Shown one piece after another: positions 35,286 through 43,797 of a DNA stretch of 64,000 nt; the first letter of the stretch is position 1; each line of letters starts with the position of its first letter. A model generated the notes under the pieces. The model saw only the letters and a program-made list of their open reading frames with translations, was not told where the DNA came from and searched no databases. The stretch covers positions 372,001-436,000 of the forward strand of contig NZ_AP022560.1 in the NCBI RefSeq assembly GCF_010726085.1, written 5' to 3'. Made by a program: the position numbers and the translations under genes. The stretch comes from Mycolicibacterium moriokaense. GTDB taxonomy: Bacteria > Actinomycetota > Actinomycetes > Mycobacteriales > Mycobacteriaceae.

Positions 35286-36226
35286 CGAGAACAATCAGCA
35301 TCCTTGCGACGGTGCTCATTGCGGTGTCCGCGTGCGATAGTTCACCCCCCGAACTTCCCCCGGACTCTCCGTCGGCGATGGTCGAGGTGCTCACCGGCGA
35401 CGCGGGCAACGCCGACCTCAAAAAGCTGACGACGTACGAATGGGACGACGACGGCGCGGCAGCCGGCGCTCAGTTCGCCTGGATCGGCCAGGATGCGGGC
35501 GGTGACCCCGACGCACAGGCTACAGAGGCGGCCGCCGCGCTCGCCGAGTTCCTCATCGCCGACCACGCCGCCCTGATGGCCGTGGGTTCTGGCTTCCTCG
35601 GACTTTCGAAAGTTCCGGCCGCACAACTCAATCCCATGCTGATCAGAAGCTATGCGGCCGCGCTGGCGCCGTTCTTCGGCGACCTGGTCGGCGGGCAACA
35701 GCAGGCCTTCGACACCGTCCGCACCCAGGTGCTGGCGGACCCGTCGGCGTTGCGGAACCTGTTGTCGGTTCTGGTCGCAGACCCTGAAGCGGGGAGAACG
35801 GCCGTCGAAGCGGTGCGCGTTGCCGCCCAACGGTACGAGGACGCCGCCGCTGCGGCGCCGCCGGAAAGTGACGAGTCAGTCGCCGATCTCACCGCGGCGG
35901 GGTCGCTATTAGGCGCGGCGTTCGGCGCGGTCAAGCAGGCCGAGAGTGACATTCCGACCCGGACGAGCGGTGAGGCGCTCAACGACATGGCGGTCCGCAT
36001 CGCTTCGATTCTGGTGCGGTCGGATCCGAATCCCGCGAAGGTCAGCACATACGTGCAGAACGGCGTACTCATGACCCCGGATCAGGTCGAGCGCGCCTTC
36101 TCCAACGCCGCTATGCGGACGTACTTCCTCGACTTGCAGGACTACATCTCGACCAAGGGGTTCGGTGAGGGCCTGACTGCGTTCCAGGACGCTTTCAAGG
36201 CCACGTCCAACGAAGCCGCTCGGTAA
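35282..36226 (+). CDS. Lipoprotein sharing the C-terminal domain of the upstream WXG protein
   Basis: The 314-residue protein has a short signal peptide with lipobox VSAC, the lipidated Cys at residue 18, then an acidic Ser/Pro linker and an alanine-rich helical domain. Its end (LVRSDPNPAKVSTYV ... MRTYFLDLQDYISTKGF) aligns with the end of the preceding protein (LVRDDPNLGEMSQYV ... RRDYFLDMQEYVENRGF), so the pair arose by partial duplication. It overlaps the upstream gene by 4 bases and converges tail to tail with an EspC-like gene. A membrane-anchored partner for the upstream protein is a reasonable inference. Confidence 0.78.
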   Translation: MTRTISILATVLIAVSACDSSPPELPPDSPSAMVEVLTGDAGNADLKKLTTYEWDDDGAAAGAQFAWIGQDAGGDPDAQATEAAAALAEFLIADHAALMAVGSGFLGLSKVPAAQLNPMLIRSYAAALAPFFGDLVGGQQQAFDTVRTQVLADPSALRNLLSVLVADPEAGRTAVEAVRVAAQRYEDAAAAAPPESDESVADLTAAGSLLGAAFGAVKQAESDIPTRTSGEALNDMAVRIASILVRSDPNPAKVSTYVQNGVLMTPDQVERAFSNAAMRTYFLDLQDYISTKGFGEGLTAFQDAFKATSNEAAR

Positions 36227-36228
36227 CG

Positions 36229-36537
36229 TCAGGTCGGGATGTCGACGTCGCCGATGGCGTCGGCACCCGACGCATCCTCACCGAGATACGCGCGCGCCGC
36301 GGCGCCCAGGTTGTCGCCGTACGTGCGGACAGTCTCGATGGCGGCGGTGACCGCGGCCGCTACGCCCTGCTGTGCCTTTCGGCATGACTCCGCGGTTAGG
36401 AACTGCCCCGCCGCTGCGGCTGCCTCACCGATGGGGGTATCGGCCTGAAGGTGGTGCAACGCGTCCACGACGTCGCCGAAAGCCGTTGTCGCACTTTGTA
36501 GCACCTGGGTATTCACCCTCAATGTCTCGGCGTTCAC
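36229..36537 (-). CDS. EspC-family ESX-1 secretion-associated protein (position of espJ)
   Basis: The 102-residue, all-helical, alanine-rich protein belongs to the type VII target family represented by EspC and EspF (LRVNTQVLQSATTAFGDVVDALHHL start, helix-turn-helix, AAARAYLGEDASGADAI tail). GTG at 36537 has AGGAG 7 bases upstream. It is the last gene of the ESX-1 transcript, 18 bases after eccD1, where M. tuberculosis has espJ; it is much shorter than EspJ. Likely an ESX-1 substrate. Its stop is 2 bases from the convergent lipoprotein stop. Confidence 0.7.
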   Translation of the reverse strand: MNAETLRVNTQVLQSATTAFGDVVDALHHLQADTPIGEAAAAAGQFLTAESCRKAQQGVAAAVTAAIETVRTYGDNLGAAARAYLGEDASGADAIGDVDIPT

Positions 36538-36555
36538 GTGTCGCTCCTCTCGCGA

Positions 36556-38082
36556 TCAGAACCGCAGGTTTCTCAGTAGGTCGTAGACGCTCGCGATCCA
36601 CAGCAGCATCGGAATCACCGCCGCTATCGCCGCACCGTCGAGCAGTTCGAGGATCCGCTTGGTCACCGGCGAGACCCGCCGTACGCTGCGCGTCGCTCCG
36701 ACGACGATCAGCGCCACGACCCCCAGCGCCACGTAGACGCTGAGCACCAGCCACGCACGTTCGGGTGACCACAGGGCCAGCTTGACCATCAATCCCGTCG
36801 GGATGACCACGACCGCCGCCAGCAGCGCCCATGCGCACCACCGCTCGGTATACAGGCGGGACCGGAAAGCGCAGATCGACATCACCAGTCCGGCGACGAC
36901 CATGCTGTGCAGGAAGAAATGTCCTTCGACCACAACGCTTATCGCTCCGATCGACAGGATCAGCGCACCCGCCGTCACGAAACCGATGAGCAACCGCCTC
37001 GCCAACTGGCTGCGGGCGTGCAGCCGCGCAGCGGAATCCGGCACCGACTCGACGATCGCCTGCCACGTCGGCGATTCATGACCGTCGGGTGTGACGACGG
37101 GGTCCAGAAGTTCCTCGCTGCCCACCGTTTCGCCTGGCGCGGGAATCGGCGGCAGGGCGATCCGCGCGACCGCGACCGTCAGCTTGGCGGCGTTCGTGAC
37201 GACGATCAGGCCGAATGCGATCGCACCGGCGGGCACCCAGAACTGCCAGCCGTACCCGAAAGCGACTGCCGCTGCGGTCGCGGCGATCGATGCGACGGCC
37301 AAGAAGGCTGCCAGCTCGGCTCTCTTACGCGGTCCGCCCCGCGTGGCCAGTGTCGACAGCAGGACCACCGCCGCCGCACCCGCCGTCTGTGGTGCACCCA
37401 GCGAGTCGTAACCCTGTGGCAGCGGAATCGTCAACGCCGCCGCACCTGCGAGGGTGGGCAGCGTCGCAACCAGCAGGCTCTCCCCCATGTCGACGTTCTG
37501 GTACCGGCTGGCAGCCAACGCACTGCCACTAGCCAGTGCAACGCCGAGCACGCCAAGCGCCGCCCCCCACCACCAATCGTGGCCGCTCTGCATCCACGCG
37601 ATCATCGACATGACGGTCACGGTCACCACCGCGAACGGAATCGCCAAGGTGACAAAGCGGTTGAGGGCCCTGCGGTCGAACTCCGGCGACTCGTCGAGTA
37701 CCGCGATCGCGTCGATCACATCCTCGACCAGGGGCCGATAGCGCTCGGTTCGGCTGACCGAGACCAGTGTCAGGAGCGATCCGTCCACAACGCCGGCGTC
37801 GTCCAACGATTCGTTGAACTTCATCGGCGGCGCGCCCGGGCGCGCGAACGCCCACACCCCCTGCGCTGCGAAGTCGAACCCCGCGAGAACGTCTTTGGGT
37901 GTGTCCTCGTGTAACTCGGCCAGCACCGACACCGTCTCGTCGATGTACGTCTCGATCGGAGCCGCCGCCGGCAGCACCAGATCGGTCATCCGCCGGCCGG
38001 TCAGGATCGTCACCCGCGTGGTCGACGGCCGGCCGGGTGTCACGCCCGGTGCTACCGGTGCGGGAGCAGCGATTGCGGTCAA
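36556..38082 (-). CDS. eccD1: ESX-1 integral membrane channel component EccD1
   Basis: The 508-residue protein has an N-terminal ubiquitin-like cytosolic domain (TRVTILTGRRMTDLVLP to VDGSLLTLVSVSRTERYRPLVEDV, residues about 20-125) and about eleven membrane helices. The sequence follows M. tuberculosis EccD1 closely, including the FGYGWQFWVPAG and TNAAKLTVAVARIALPPIP loops. EccD forms the dimeric core of the inner-membrane type VII complex. The start appears to be TTG at 38082, overlapping the espI stop as TTGA. This is a rarer start that supports translational coupling. Confidence 0.95.
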   Translation of the reverse strand: MTAIAAPAPVAPGVTPGRPSTTRVTILTGRRMTDLVLPAAAPIETYIDETVSVLAELHEDTPKDVLAGFDFAAQGVWAFARPGAPPMKFNESLDDAGVVDGSLLTLVSVSRTERYRPLVEDVIDAIAVLDESPEFDRRALNRFVTLAIPFAVVTVTVMSMIAWMQSGHDWWWGAALGVLGVALASGSALAASRYQNVDMGESLLVATLPTLAGAAALTIPLPQGYDSLGAPQTAGAAAVVLLSTLATRGGPRKRAELAAFLAVASIAATAAAVAFGYGWQFWVPAGAIAFGLIVVTNAAKLTVAVARIALPPIPAPGETVGSEELLDPVVTPDGHESPTWQAIVESVPDSAARLHARSQLARRLLIGFVTAGALILSIGAISVVVEGHFFLHSMVVAGLVMSICAFRSRLYTERWCAWALLAAVVVIPTGLMVKLALWSPERAWLVLSVYVALGVVALIVVGATRSVRRVSPVTKRILELLDGAAIAAVIPMLLWIASVYDLLRNLRF

Positions 38083-39464
38083 CGGCGCTCGAGCCTGTCG
38101 AAGTCGTCGGACAGCGCCGCCGCCAACTCGACGATGCGACGCCGGAAGGCCTTGCCCAACAGGTCGAGCTGGATCTCGGTGCCGGCGGCGATGTGCTTGT
38201 CATACGGCAGCACGATGACACGGCCGGGTGGGACGTGACGCTCGAACTGCTGCACCAGATCATCGATGTCGATGTTCGGCTTACCCGGCACCACATGATT
38301 GATCACCACACATGAGCGGCCCAGCAGATCCTGATATCCGTTCTGCCGCAACCAGTCCATCGTGATCGCCGCCTGCCGCGCACCGTCGATGGACGCGCTG
38401 GCGACGATCACCAGACCCGAGACCGTCGACAACACACCGCGCGCCGCCGGCTGGAACAACCCGGCCCCGCAATCGGCGAGCACGAGGTTGTAGTAGCGCG
38501 ACACGATACCGGTGGCGCCGTTCCAATCGTCGTCGTTGAACTCGCGGCGTGCACCGCTGTAGTCCTCGGCGGACAGCACCTCGAGGTTCGAGCCGTTCAT
38601 GCTCGTATACGCACGAATGTCGTTGTACCGCGACAGTTCGTTGTCCGCGAGCAGGTCGCCGATCGTCGCCGCCGACTGCCTGCCTGCGCGATCGGCCAGA
38701 TTTCCGCCGTCCGGGTCCGCGTCGATGGCCAGGATCCGGTCGCCGCGCACCTTGCTCAACGCTGACCCCAGGGCGACGGTGATGGCGGTTTTTCCGACGC
38801 CACCCTTCAGCCCGAACACACCGATCTGGTACGAATCCCTGGCATTTCGTCGGATCCGGGTATGCAGATCCAATTCGTAGAGCTCGTCGGGCGACAGTCC
38901 CAGATTGATACGCGTCAGCACGTACAGCAGATGACGCCAGCCGCGCGCCGACGGCATCCTGACCGCCGACTTCACACCGACATGCGACAGCGCATCGATG
39001 GCGCGATGGTTGCCGATCGTCGCCGCCGACGTCGGTGCGGGCTGAATCATCCGCCCCGCGGGGTCGATCTCGGTTTGCGCGTCCGCGAAATGCTGTGAGG
39101 GTGCGGGCGCGGGTGCCGGCCTCGGCGGCGGGGTCGGCGCCGAGCGAGGCTGTTCATAACGAGCCCCGACTCCTCCGGCGGACATCGGTGTCCGCATCAT
39201 CCCGTTGGGCTGTTGCCGCGGCACCGGCCGTGCAGTGGGCATCTGCGTCGTCACCTCGCTTTGGCGCGGTGGCGGTGCGGACGTGGTTTGAGTCTGGTTC
39301 GCCGCAACCGGAATCACGGGCGATGTCAATTCACTGCGACCCGGTTCGCTGTTGGCGATCGCGGCCTGGATTGCGATGTCGCGATCGACATCGTCGTCGG
39401 CTGTGGTCAGAGCGTCCACCGACGATCCTGAAGAATGGAAAAGCCGGTCATAGTCAGCCGACAT
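38079..39464 (-). CDS. espI: ESX-1 secretion-associated ATPase-like protein EspI
   Basis: The 461-residue protein starts MSADYDRLFHS like EspI, has a Pro/Ala/Gln-rich linker (residues about 50-150) and a C-terminal ParA/MinD-like domain with Walker A GLKGGVGKT, the DADPDGGN switch and VLADCGAGLF. The region RGWRHLLYVLTRINLGLSPDELYELDLH matches EspI well. The linker is much shorter than in M. tuberculosis EspI. Known EspI limits ESX-1 secretion at low ATP. It lies 88 bases downstream of esxA and overlaps eccD1. Confidence 0.93.
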   Translation of the reverse strand: MSADYDRLFHSSGSSVDALTTADDDVDRDIAIQAAIANSEPGRSELTSPVIPVAANQTQTTSAPPPRQSEVTTQMPTARPVPRQQPNGMMRTPMSAGGVGARYEQPRSAPTPPPRPAPAPAPSQHFADAQTEIDPAGRMIQPAPTSAATIGNHRAIDALSHVGVKSAVRMPSARGWRHLLYVLTRINLGLSPDELYELDLHTRIRRNARDSYQIGVFGLKGGVGKTAITVALGSALSKVRGDRILAIDADPDGGNLADRAGRQSAATIGDLLADNELSRYNDIRAYTSMNGSNLEVLSAEDYSGARREFNDDDWNGATGIVSRYYNLVLADCGAGLFQPAARGVLSTVSGLVIVASASIDGARQAAITMDWLRQNGYQDLLGRSCVVINHVVPGKPNIDIDDLVQQFERHVPPGRVIVLPYDKHIAAGTEIQLDLLGKAFRRRIVELAAALSDDFDRLERR

Positions 39465-39552
39465 GAGTACCTCTCATAGTTGGAAGTCGAGACGCACGTG
39501 GTGGGCAGGGTTCGCCTGAGCCTGCCGCCCACCCACGCGCACCGTCGAACGG

Positions 39553-39837
39553 TCAGAACATTCCGGTGACGCCGGCCTCAGTCTGCGCCATGGACTGGCC
39601 GGCGTTGCCGATGGTGTGCGCCAGGTTGAGCAGGGCCGCGTTCAGCTCAGCAGATGTTGCATCCCAACGCATCTGGACGGCCTGGTAAGCGTCCGAACCC
39701 GTGCCTCCCCACACCGCGGCCAGGGCCGCCAGCGAGGCCTTGCCTTCGTCGAGCAGCGCATCGGTCCGCTGGACAGCCGCGCCGATCTCACCGGCACCGC
39801 CTTCGATACCCGCGAAGTTCCATACCTGTTCAGTCAT
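39553..39837 (-). CDS. esxA: ESX-1 secreted protein EsxA (ESAT-6)
   Basis: The 94-residue WXG100 protein starts [12 protein letters not shown] and keeps the WGG turn at Trp43. The end ([12 protein letters not shown]) matches ESAT-6 except for the last alanine. It pairs with EsxB as a helical heterodimer secreted by ESX-1, acting in membrane lysis in pathogens and in DNA transfer control in M. smegmatis. AGGAG lies 7 bases before the ATG. It follows esxB by 31 bases. Confidence 0.97.
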   Translation of the reverse strand: MTEQVWNFAGIEGGAGEIGAAVQRTDALLDEGKASLAALAAVWGGTGSDAYQAVQMRWDATSAELNAALLNLAHTIGNAGQSMAQTEAGVTGMF

Positions 39838-39868
39838 TGAATTCTCCTGATCTTCAGTCGATTACGGG

Positions 39869-40174
39869 CTAGTGGTTGATGTTCATCGCCGACGAGAGCG
39901 CGCTGGCCTGGTCGTCGTCGGTGGTCTGGTACTGGACGCCGCCGGTGTTGATGTTGGCGGCGATGTCGTCCAACTGCTTCGTCTGCTGCGCAGCCGCCTC
40001 GTGGAACCGGATCAGCGCCTGCTGCGCCGCGGTGCCCGCCTGCCCGACCATCTGGCTGGCGAGTGCGCCGGCGGTGCCCTCGACCTGCGCGATGACGCCT
40101 GTCAGCTCACCGGAGATTCGGCCGAAGTTCGCTGCCTCCTTGGCGAGGACAGCAACGTCTGTATTCATTGCCAT
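39869..40174 (-). CDS. esxB: ESX-1 secreted protein EsxB (CFP-10) with altered WXG motif
   Basis: The 101-residue WXG100 protein aligns with CFP-10 throughout: AKEAANFGRISGELTG, AGTAAQQALIRFHEAA, and a tail with the YxxxD secretion signal (YQTTDDD). At the position of CFP-10 Trp43 the codon is ATG, so the turn reads M42-V43-G44 instead of W-x-G. The ATG at 40174 gives the family N-terminus; the frame upstream to 40210 is not needed. It is the partner of EsxA and carries the export signal recognised by EccCb1. Confidence 0.95.
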   Translation of the reverse strand: MAMNTDVAVLAKEAANFGRISGELTGVIAQVEGTAGALASQMVGQAGTAAQQALIRFHEAAAQQTKQLDDIAANINTGGVQYQTTDDDQASALSSAMNINH

Positions 40175-40270
40175 GCTGGATACTCTTTCCTCTTCCTGTG
40201 TCCCCACCATGTGATGGCGAGTCTTTCCGGCCGGTCGGCCGGGAAGTCCGTTGTGCGACGGCTATTTCCG

Positions 40271-41554
40271 TCACCAGTCGTCGCCGTCTTCTTCGGCCAG
40301 GTCCTGCGGCAGCACGCCCGGCGCCGTTAAGCCTGTCTTCGAGTCTCCGCTTTTGGCGCGCTGGCCCATGCCTCCCATCGGCCCCATGCCGCCACCCCCC
40401 GCCCCGACGGGCGCCAGGCCCATCGCGCCTGCCCCTGCGGCTGCCCCGGCTGTGGCCGCGACCGCGTTCGTTCCCCCGATCAGGTTGGCCAGCAACGGTG
40501 TTCGTGGTGCGGTGCCGCCTGCGCCCGGCAGCGACGCTGCGCGCACCAGCCCGGCGCCGGAACCGGCGCCGGTTCCTCCAGCCAGCGGGTGGTTCGAGAG
40601 CGGGCTGGTCCCGATCAACCCCAGCTGGGCCTTGTCGGTTCCCAAGCTGCCGAACTGGCTGAACATCGAGGTCACCTGCTGCAGCGGCTGTGTGAGCTGC
40701 TGCATCGGCTGCATGACCATTTGGCCGGCCTGCTGCGGAATCTGACCAAGCGTCGATCCCAGTTGGGAAGCCATCTGCATTCCCATTTGCGCGCCCGGCT
40801 GGAGTGGCTGCCCCTGGTGAGACGCGTCGTCGGCCTTTCCCGCCTGACCTTCGGCGCGCTGGGCGGCCATGTTGCCCTGCGCGGGAGCGTTGCCCGCATT
40901 CAGCAAGGTCGACTCCATCTTCGACTGAGTGCTGACAGTGGCGATCGCTGCATTGCGTACGGCTGCCGCGGGCGCCATGGCCATCGCCTGTCCGAGTGCG
41001 GCGCTGACGACGCCCTCGCTTACACCGGGGACGACGATCGGCTTCGGCGCCGCGATCATCTCGAACATCAGGTTCAACAACGTCTCCGCCTGGTAGACAT
41101 CCATCGCCCCAGCGGCCTGGTTCCACATCCGGACGAAGTAGTCGGCTTCGTTCAAAGCGATCGGAATTGTGTTGACCCAGAAGAAGTTCGTCGCCTCGAG
41201 CACCGCGTGGGTGACGTGGTTCTGCTCGATCTCCGCCAGCGGCGGGGTGGTCGCCATCGCGAGGCTGTACGAGTTGGCCTGCGCCGTCGCCTGCAGTGCC
41301 CGCTTCATCGCCTGTGCGGACACGGTTCGCAGCCAGATGACCATGGGTATGGTGGAAGCGACGGCCCGTTCGCATGCCGATCCGCTCCACACCGATGCCA
41401 GGGCAGCAAGACTCGCCGCCAGTTCGTCGGCCTGAACCTCGAGGGAGATCGCCAGGGCTTCCCACCCCGCGGCAGCCTGCAGCATGGGGGCCGGACCCGC
41501 CCCCATCATCAGCCGCGCAGTGTTCAACTCCGGCGGCATCCCATGCCAGAACAT
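40271..41554 (-). CDS. PPE68: PPE family protein PPE68
   Basis: The 427-residue protein starts MFWHGMPPELNTARLM with the PPE triplet at residues 7-9 and a 170-residue helical PPE domain including ATNFFWVNTIPIALNEADYFVRMWNQAAGAMDVYQAET. A Gln/Gly/Met-rich region follows, with LGTDKAQLGLIGTSPLSNHPLAGG and the acidic tail ending EEDGDDW. These features match PPE68 of the ESX-1 locus. It pairs with PE35 and is escorted by EspG1. It lies 37 bases after PE35 and 96 bases before esxB. Confidence 0.95.
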   Translation of the reverse strand: MFWHGMPPELNTARLMMGAGPAPMLQAAAGWEALAISLEVQADELAASLAALASVWSGSACERAVASTIPMVIWLRTVSAQAMKRALQATAQANSYSLAMATTPPLAEIEQNHVTHAVLEATNFFWVNTIPIALNEADYFVRMWNQAAGAMDVYQAETLLNLMFEMIAAPKPIVVPGVSEGVVSAALGQAMAMAPAAAVRNAAIATVSTQSKMESTLLNAGNAPAQGNMAAQRAEGQAGKADDASHQGQPLQPGAQMGMQMASQLGSTLGQIPQQAGQMVMQPMQQLTQPLQQVTSMFSQFGSLGTDKAQLGLIGTSPLSNHPLAGGTGAGSGAGLVRAASLPGAGGTAPRTPLLANLIGGTNAVAATAGAAAGAGAMGLAPVGAGGGGMGPMGGMGQRAKSGDSKTGLTAPGVLPQDLAEEDGDDW

Positions 41555-41591
41555 CGATTACGGGTTCCTCGCGTTAGCGATCAGCGAGACG

Positions 41592-41885
41592 TCAGAAGTT
41601 GGCTGCGTTGGCGCCGTCGACCGCGGCATAGATACCGGCGATCTCCATGTACGCCGCACCCGCGCGGGACAACTCCTCCTGCGCGAACGTGTTCAGCGCC
41701 AACGCCTCGACGCCCTCCTTGGCGAACACCGCTGCCGCCTGAGCGGAAACCTCGTCGGCGCCCGCAGGTACGAGCGCGGACACCGCTGCGGAGGCGGTGG
41801 TACCGGCGGCGAGTCCCCTGACGCCGTTTGCGACTACCTGTGCGCCGATTCCGACGGCACCCGGATTGTGCTCCATGGGTTGCAT
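41592..41885 (-). CDS. PE35: PE family protein PE35
   Basis: The 97-residue protein is a short PE domain of two helices with no C-terminal extension. It starts MQPMEHNPGAVGIGAQV, comparable to MEKMSHDP of M. tuberculosis PE35, and keeps LVPAGADEVSAQAAAVFAKEG, the conserved centre. A YxxxD/E-like signal near the end (YMEIAG) is imperfect. ATG at 41885 has GGGGGA about 9 bases upstream. It forms a heterodimer with PPE68. A 151-base gap to eccCb1 may hold a promoter for the PE35-esxA part. Confidence 0.93.
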   Translation of the reverse strand: MQPMEHNPGAVGIGAQVVANGVRGLAAGTTASAAVSALVPAGADEVSAQAAAVFAKEGVEALALNTFAQEELSRAGAAYMEIAGIYAAVDGANAANF

Positions 41886-42036
41886 TGCGTTGTCCCCCAA
41901 ATTCAGTGATGTGCTTGGATATCCATTTGCGCAGCGGCCGGCGCTACCGCATCAGGAAACTTCCCCCGACCCCGACCGCCAGCGCTCTCCCCTGTTTGCT
42001 AGCGTCTCGTCAATCCTAAGTGGGCTCGAGGAGTGC

Positions 42037-43797
42037 TCAGAACACTTCTTCCTCCGGCGAATCCACATACGCCGCCTGGATGACCTCCTTCGCGTCCGGT
42101 GATACGAGAAATGCCTGGCCCGGTGGCCGGCGTTGCACCTTGATCTCGCGCGACGGGAAGTCCTGCTTCTCGCCGGAGAGGAACAGTGTGGGCGTTCCAG
42201 CGCCGTACGCACCGCCCACGAACTTGTCCATCGTCGCGCGATGCGCCTGGCTCATCTGGCAGGTCACGATGATGTGCAGACCGATATCTGCCGCAGCGGG
42301 CAGCAGCGGGAAGAGCGGCGCCATCGGGGGGACCACTCCACTGGCCGCGACGATCATGTGCCAGTCGTCGACCAACAGCACGACGTCGGGACCTCGCCAC
42401 CACGACCTTGCCCGTAATTGGGCGGTGGTGAGGTCGGGCGGTGGCAGTCGCTGTTGCAGATTGATCGCGAGCGCCTTGATGGCCTCTTCCAGCGTCGCGC
42501 TGTTGCGGTTGACCGCTCCGGCATCCAGCAGGTGGCTCTCCGGTACCGCATCGAGCAGACCGGAACGGAAGTCAGCCAACATGAACCGCACCTGGGTCGG
42601 GCTGTTGCGCGCGCAGATGGCTTGCGCCACCGCGTGCGCGATGCGTGTCTTGCCCGACTTCGGAGCTCCGAAGATCAGCAGGTGTGGAGTCATGTGCATG
42701 GGGTTGTAGGCAACCGACAAGTCGGATTCACGCACACCCAACGGCACCGTCCACCGCGTGCGGTAGTCGCTGTCCGGCCCGGGCGGGTTCGGGTCCAGTT
42801 CGTGGAGGTGTATCCGTTCCGGCAGCACCCGCACCTTCGGCGCGTGCTCCGTCGTTCGTCCGTTGATGATCCGCACCGCCTCGGACATCGCGGCCACGAG
42901 GTCGTCGACGCTGTGGACACCGTCGAGCCGCGGGACACCGATCATCAAGTGGTGCTTCTCCATCGAGACCGCGCGGCCCGGCCGGTTCTGCGGGAGCTCC
43001 CGGGTGATGCGGTCGATCTGGGTCTCGTTCACGTCGCCGAGGCGGAATTCGACCTTGGTTCCGAGATAATCGCGAATGCGTGACTTCAGCTCCGTCCATC
43101 GGGGTGTGGAAATCACGGTGTGTACGCCGAACTGCAGACCCTGCCCAGCGAGATCCTGGACCATCGGTTCGAGATCCGGGAACTCCGCAACGAACGCGGG
43201 CCAGCCGTCGATGATCATGAACACATCGCCGAACGGATCAGCGGCGGCGGGATGCTTCGGGTCCTCACGCATCTGCCTGTATGCGGCCATCGAGCCCACG
43301 CGCAGCTGCTTGAACAAGGCTTCTCGTTGCCGCAGAACGGCTTTCATCTCAGCGATGACACGATTGACCTTGTCCGGCTCCGACCGCGTCGCGACGCCAC
43401 CGACATGCGGGAGATCCTCCAGGTACAACAGGCTGCCACCGCCGAGGTCGACGCAGTAGAACTGGACCTGACGTGGCGTATGCGTCGCCGCCGCGGACAG
43501 CACGAGAGTCTGTAGGAACGTGGACTTGCCCGTCTGTGGCGCGCCGCCCACGGCGATGTTCCCGCCCGCCGAAGCGGCGTCGATACCCCAGACCTCCTGG
43601 CGGTGCCGCCGCGGCTCATCCATGATTCCGAGTCCGAAGCGCAGTGCCTGCCGTGCGCTGTCGCGCTCAACGAGTTCGTTCACCGGGGTCGGGTCGGCCA
43701 ACGGCGGTAACCACATCCGATATGCCCGGGTCTCCCCCGTTGCCAACTGGTCGAGGACGACCTCGCGCAGCACACGCTGCTCGGCTTCGGCCGTCAT
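42037..43797 (-). CDS. eccCb1: ESX-1 FtsK/SpoIIIE-type ATPase EccCb1
   Basis: The 586-residue cytosolic half of the ESX-1 motor contains two FtsK-type nucleotide-binding domains with Walker A sequences [10 protein letters not shown] (first) and [11 protein letters not shown] (second). It binds the EsxB C-terminal tail and drives secretion with EccCa1. The split of EccC into Ca and Cb halves is specific to ESX-1, which helps identify this locus. The ATG at 43797 overlaps the eccCa1 stop by 4 bases. Confidence 0.96.
   Translation of the reverse strand: MTAEAEQRVLREVVLDQLATGETRAYRMWLPPLADPTPVNELVERDSARQALRFGLGIMDEPRRHRQEVWGIDAASAGGNIAVGGAPQTGKSTFLQTLVLSAAATHTPRQVQFYCVDLGGGSLLYLEDLPHVGGVATRSEPDKVNRVIAEMKAVLRQREALFKQLRVGSMAAYRQMREDPKHPAAADPFGDVFMIIDGWPAFVAEFPDLEPMVQDLAGQGLQFGVHTVISTPRWTELKSRIRDYLGTKVEFRLGDVNETQIDRITRELPQNRPGRAVSMEKHHLMIGVPRLDGVHSVDDLVAAMSEAVRIINGRTTEHAPKVRVLPERIHLHELDPNPPGPDSDYRTRWTVPLGVRESDLSVAYNPMHMTPHLLIFGAPKSGKTRIAHAVAQAICARNSPTQVRFMLADFRSGLLDAVPESHLLDAGAVNRNSATLEEAIKALAINLQQRLPPPDLTTAQLRARSWWRGPDVVLLVDDWHMIVAASGVVPPMAPLFPLLPAAADIGLHIIVTCQMSQAHRATMDKFVGGAYGAGTPTLFLSGEKQDFPSREIKVQRRPPGQAFLVSPDAKEVIQAAYVDSPEEEVF

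Noticed and set aside
36229..36537. Full espJ orthologue
   Set aside because: Position fits, but the protein is about 100 residues with no Pro/Gln-rich C-terminal half, so only the EspC-family fold is claimed.
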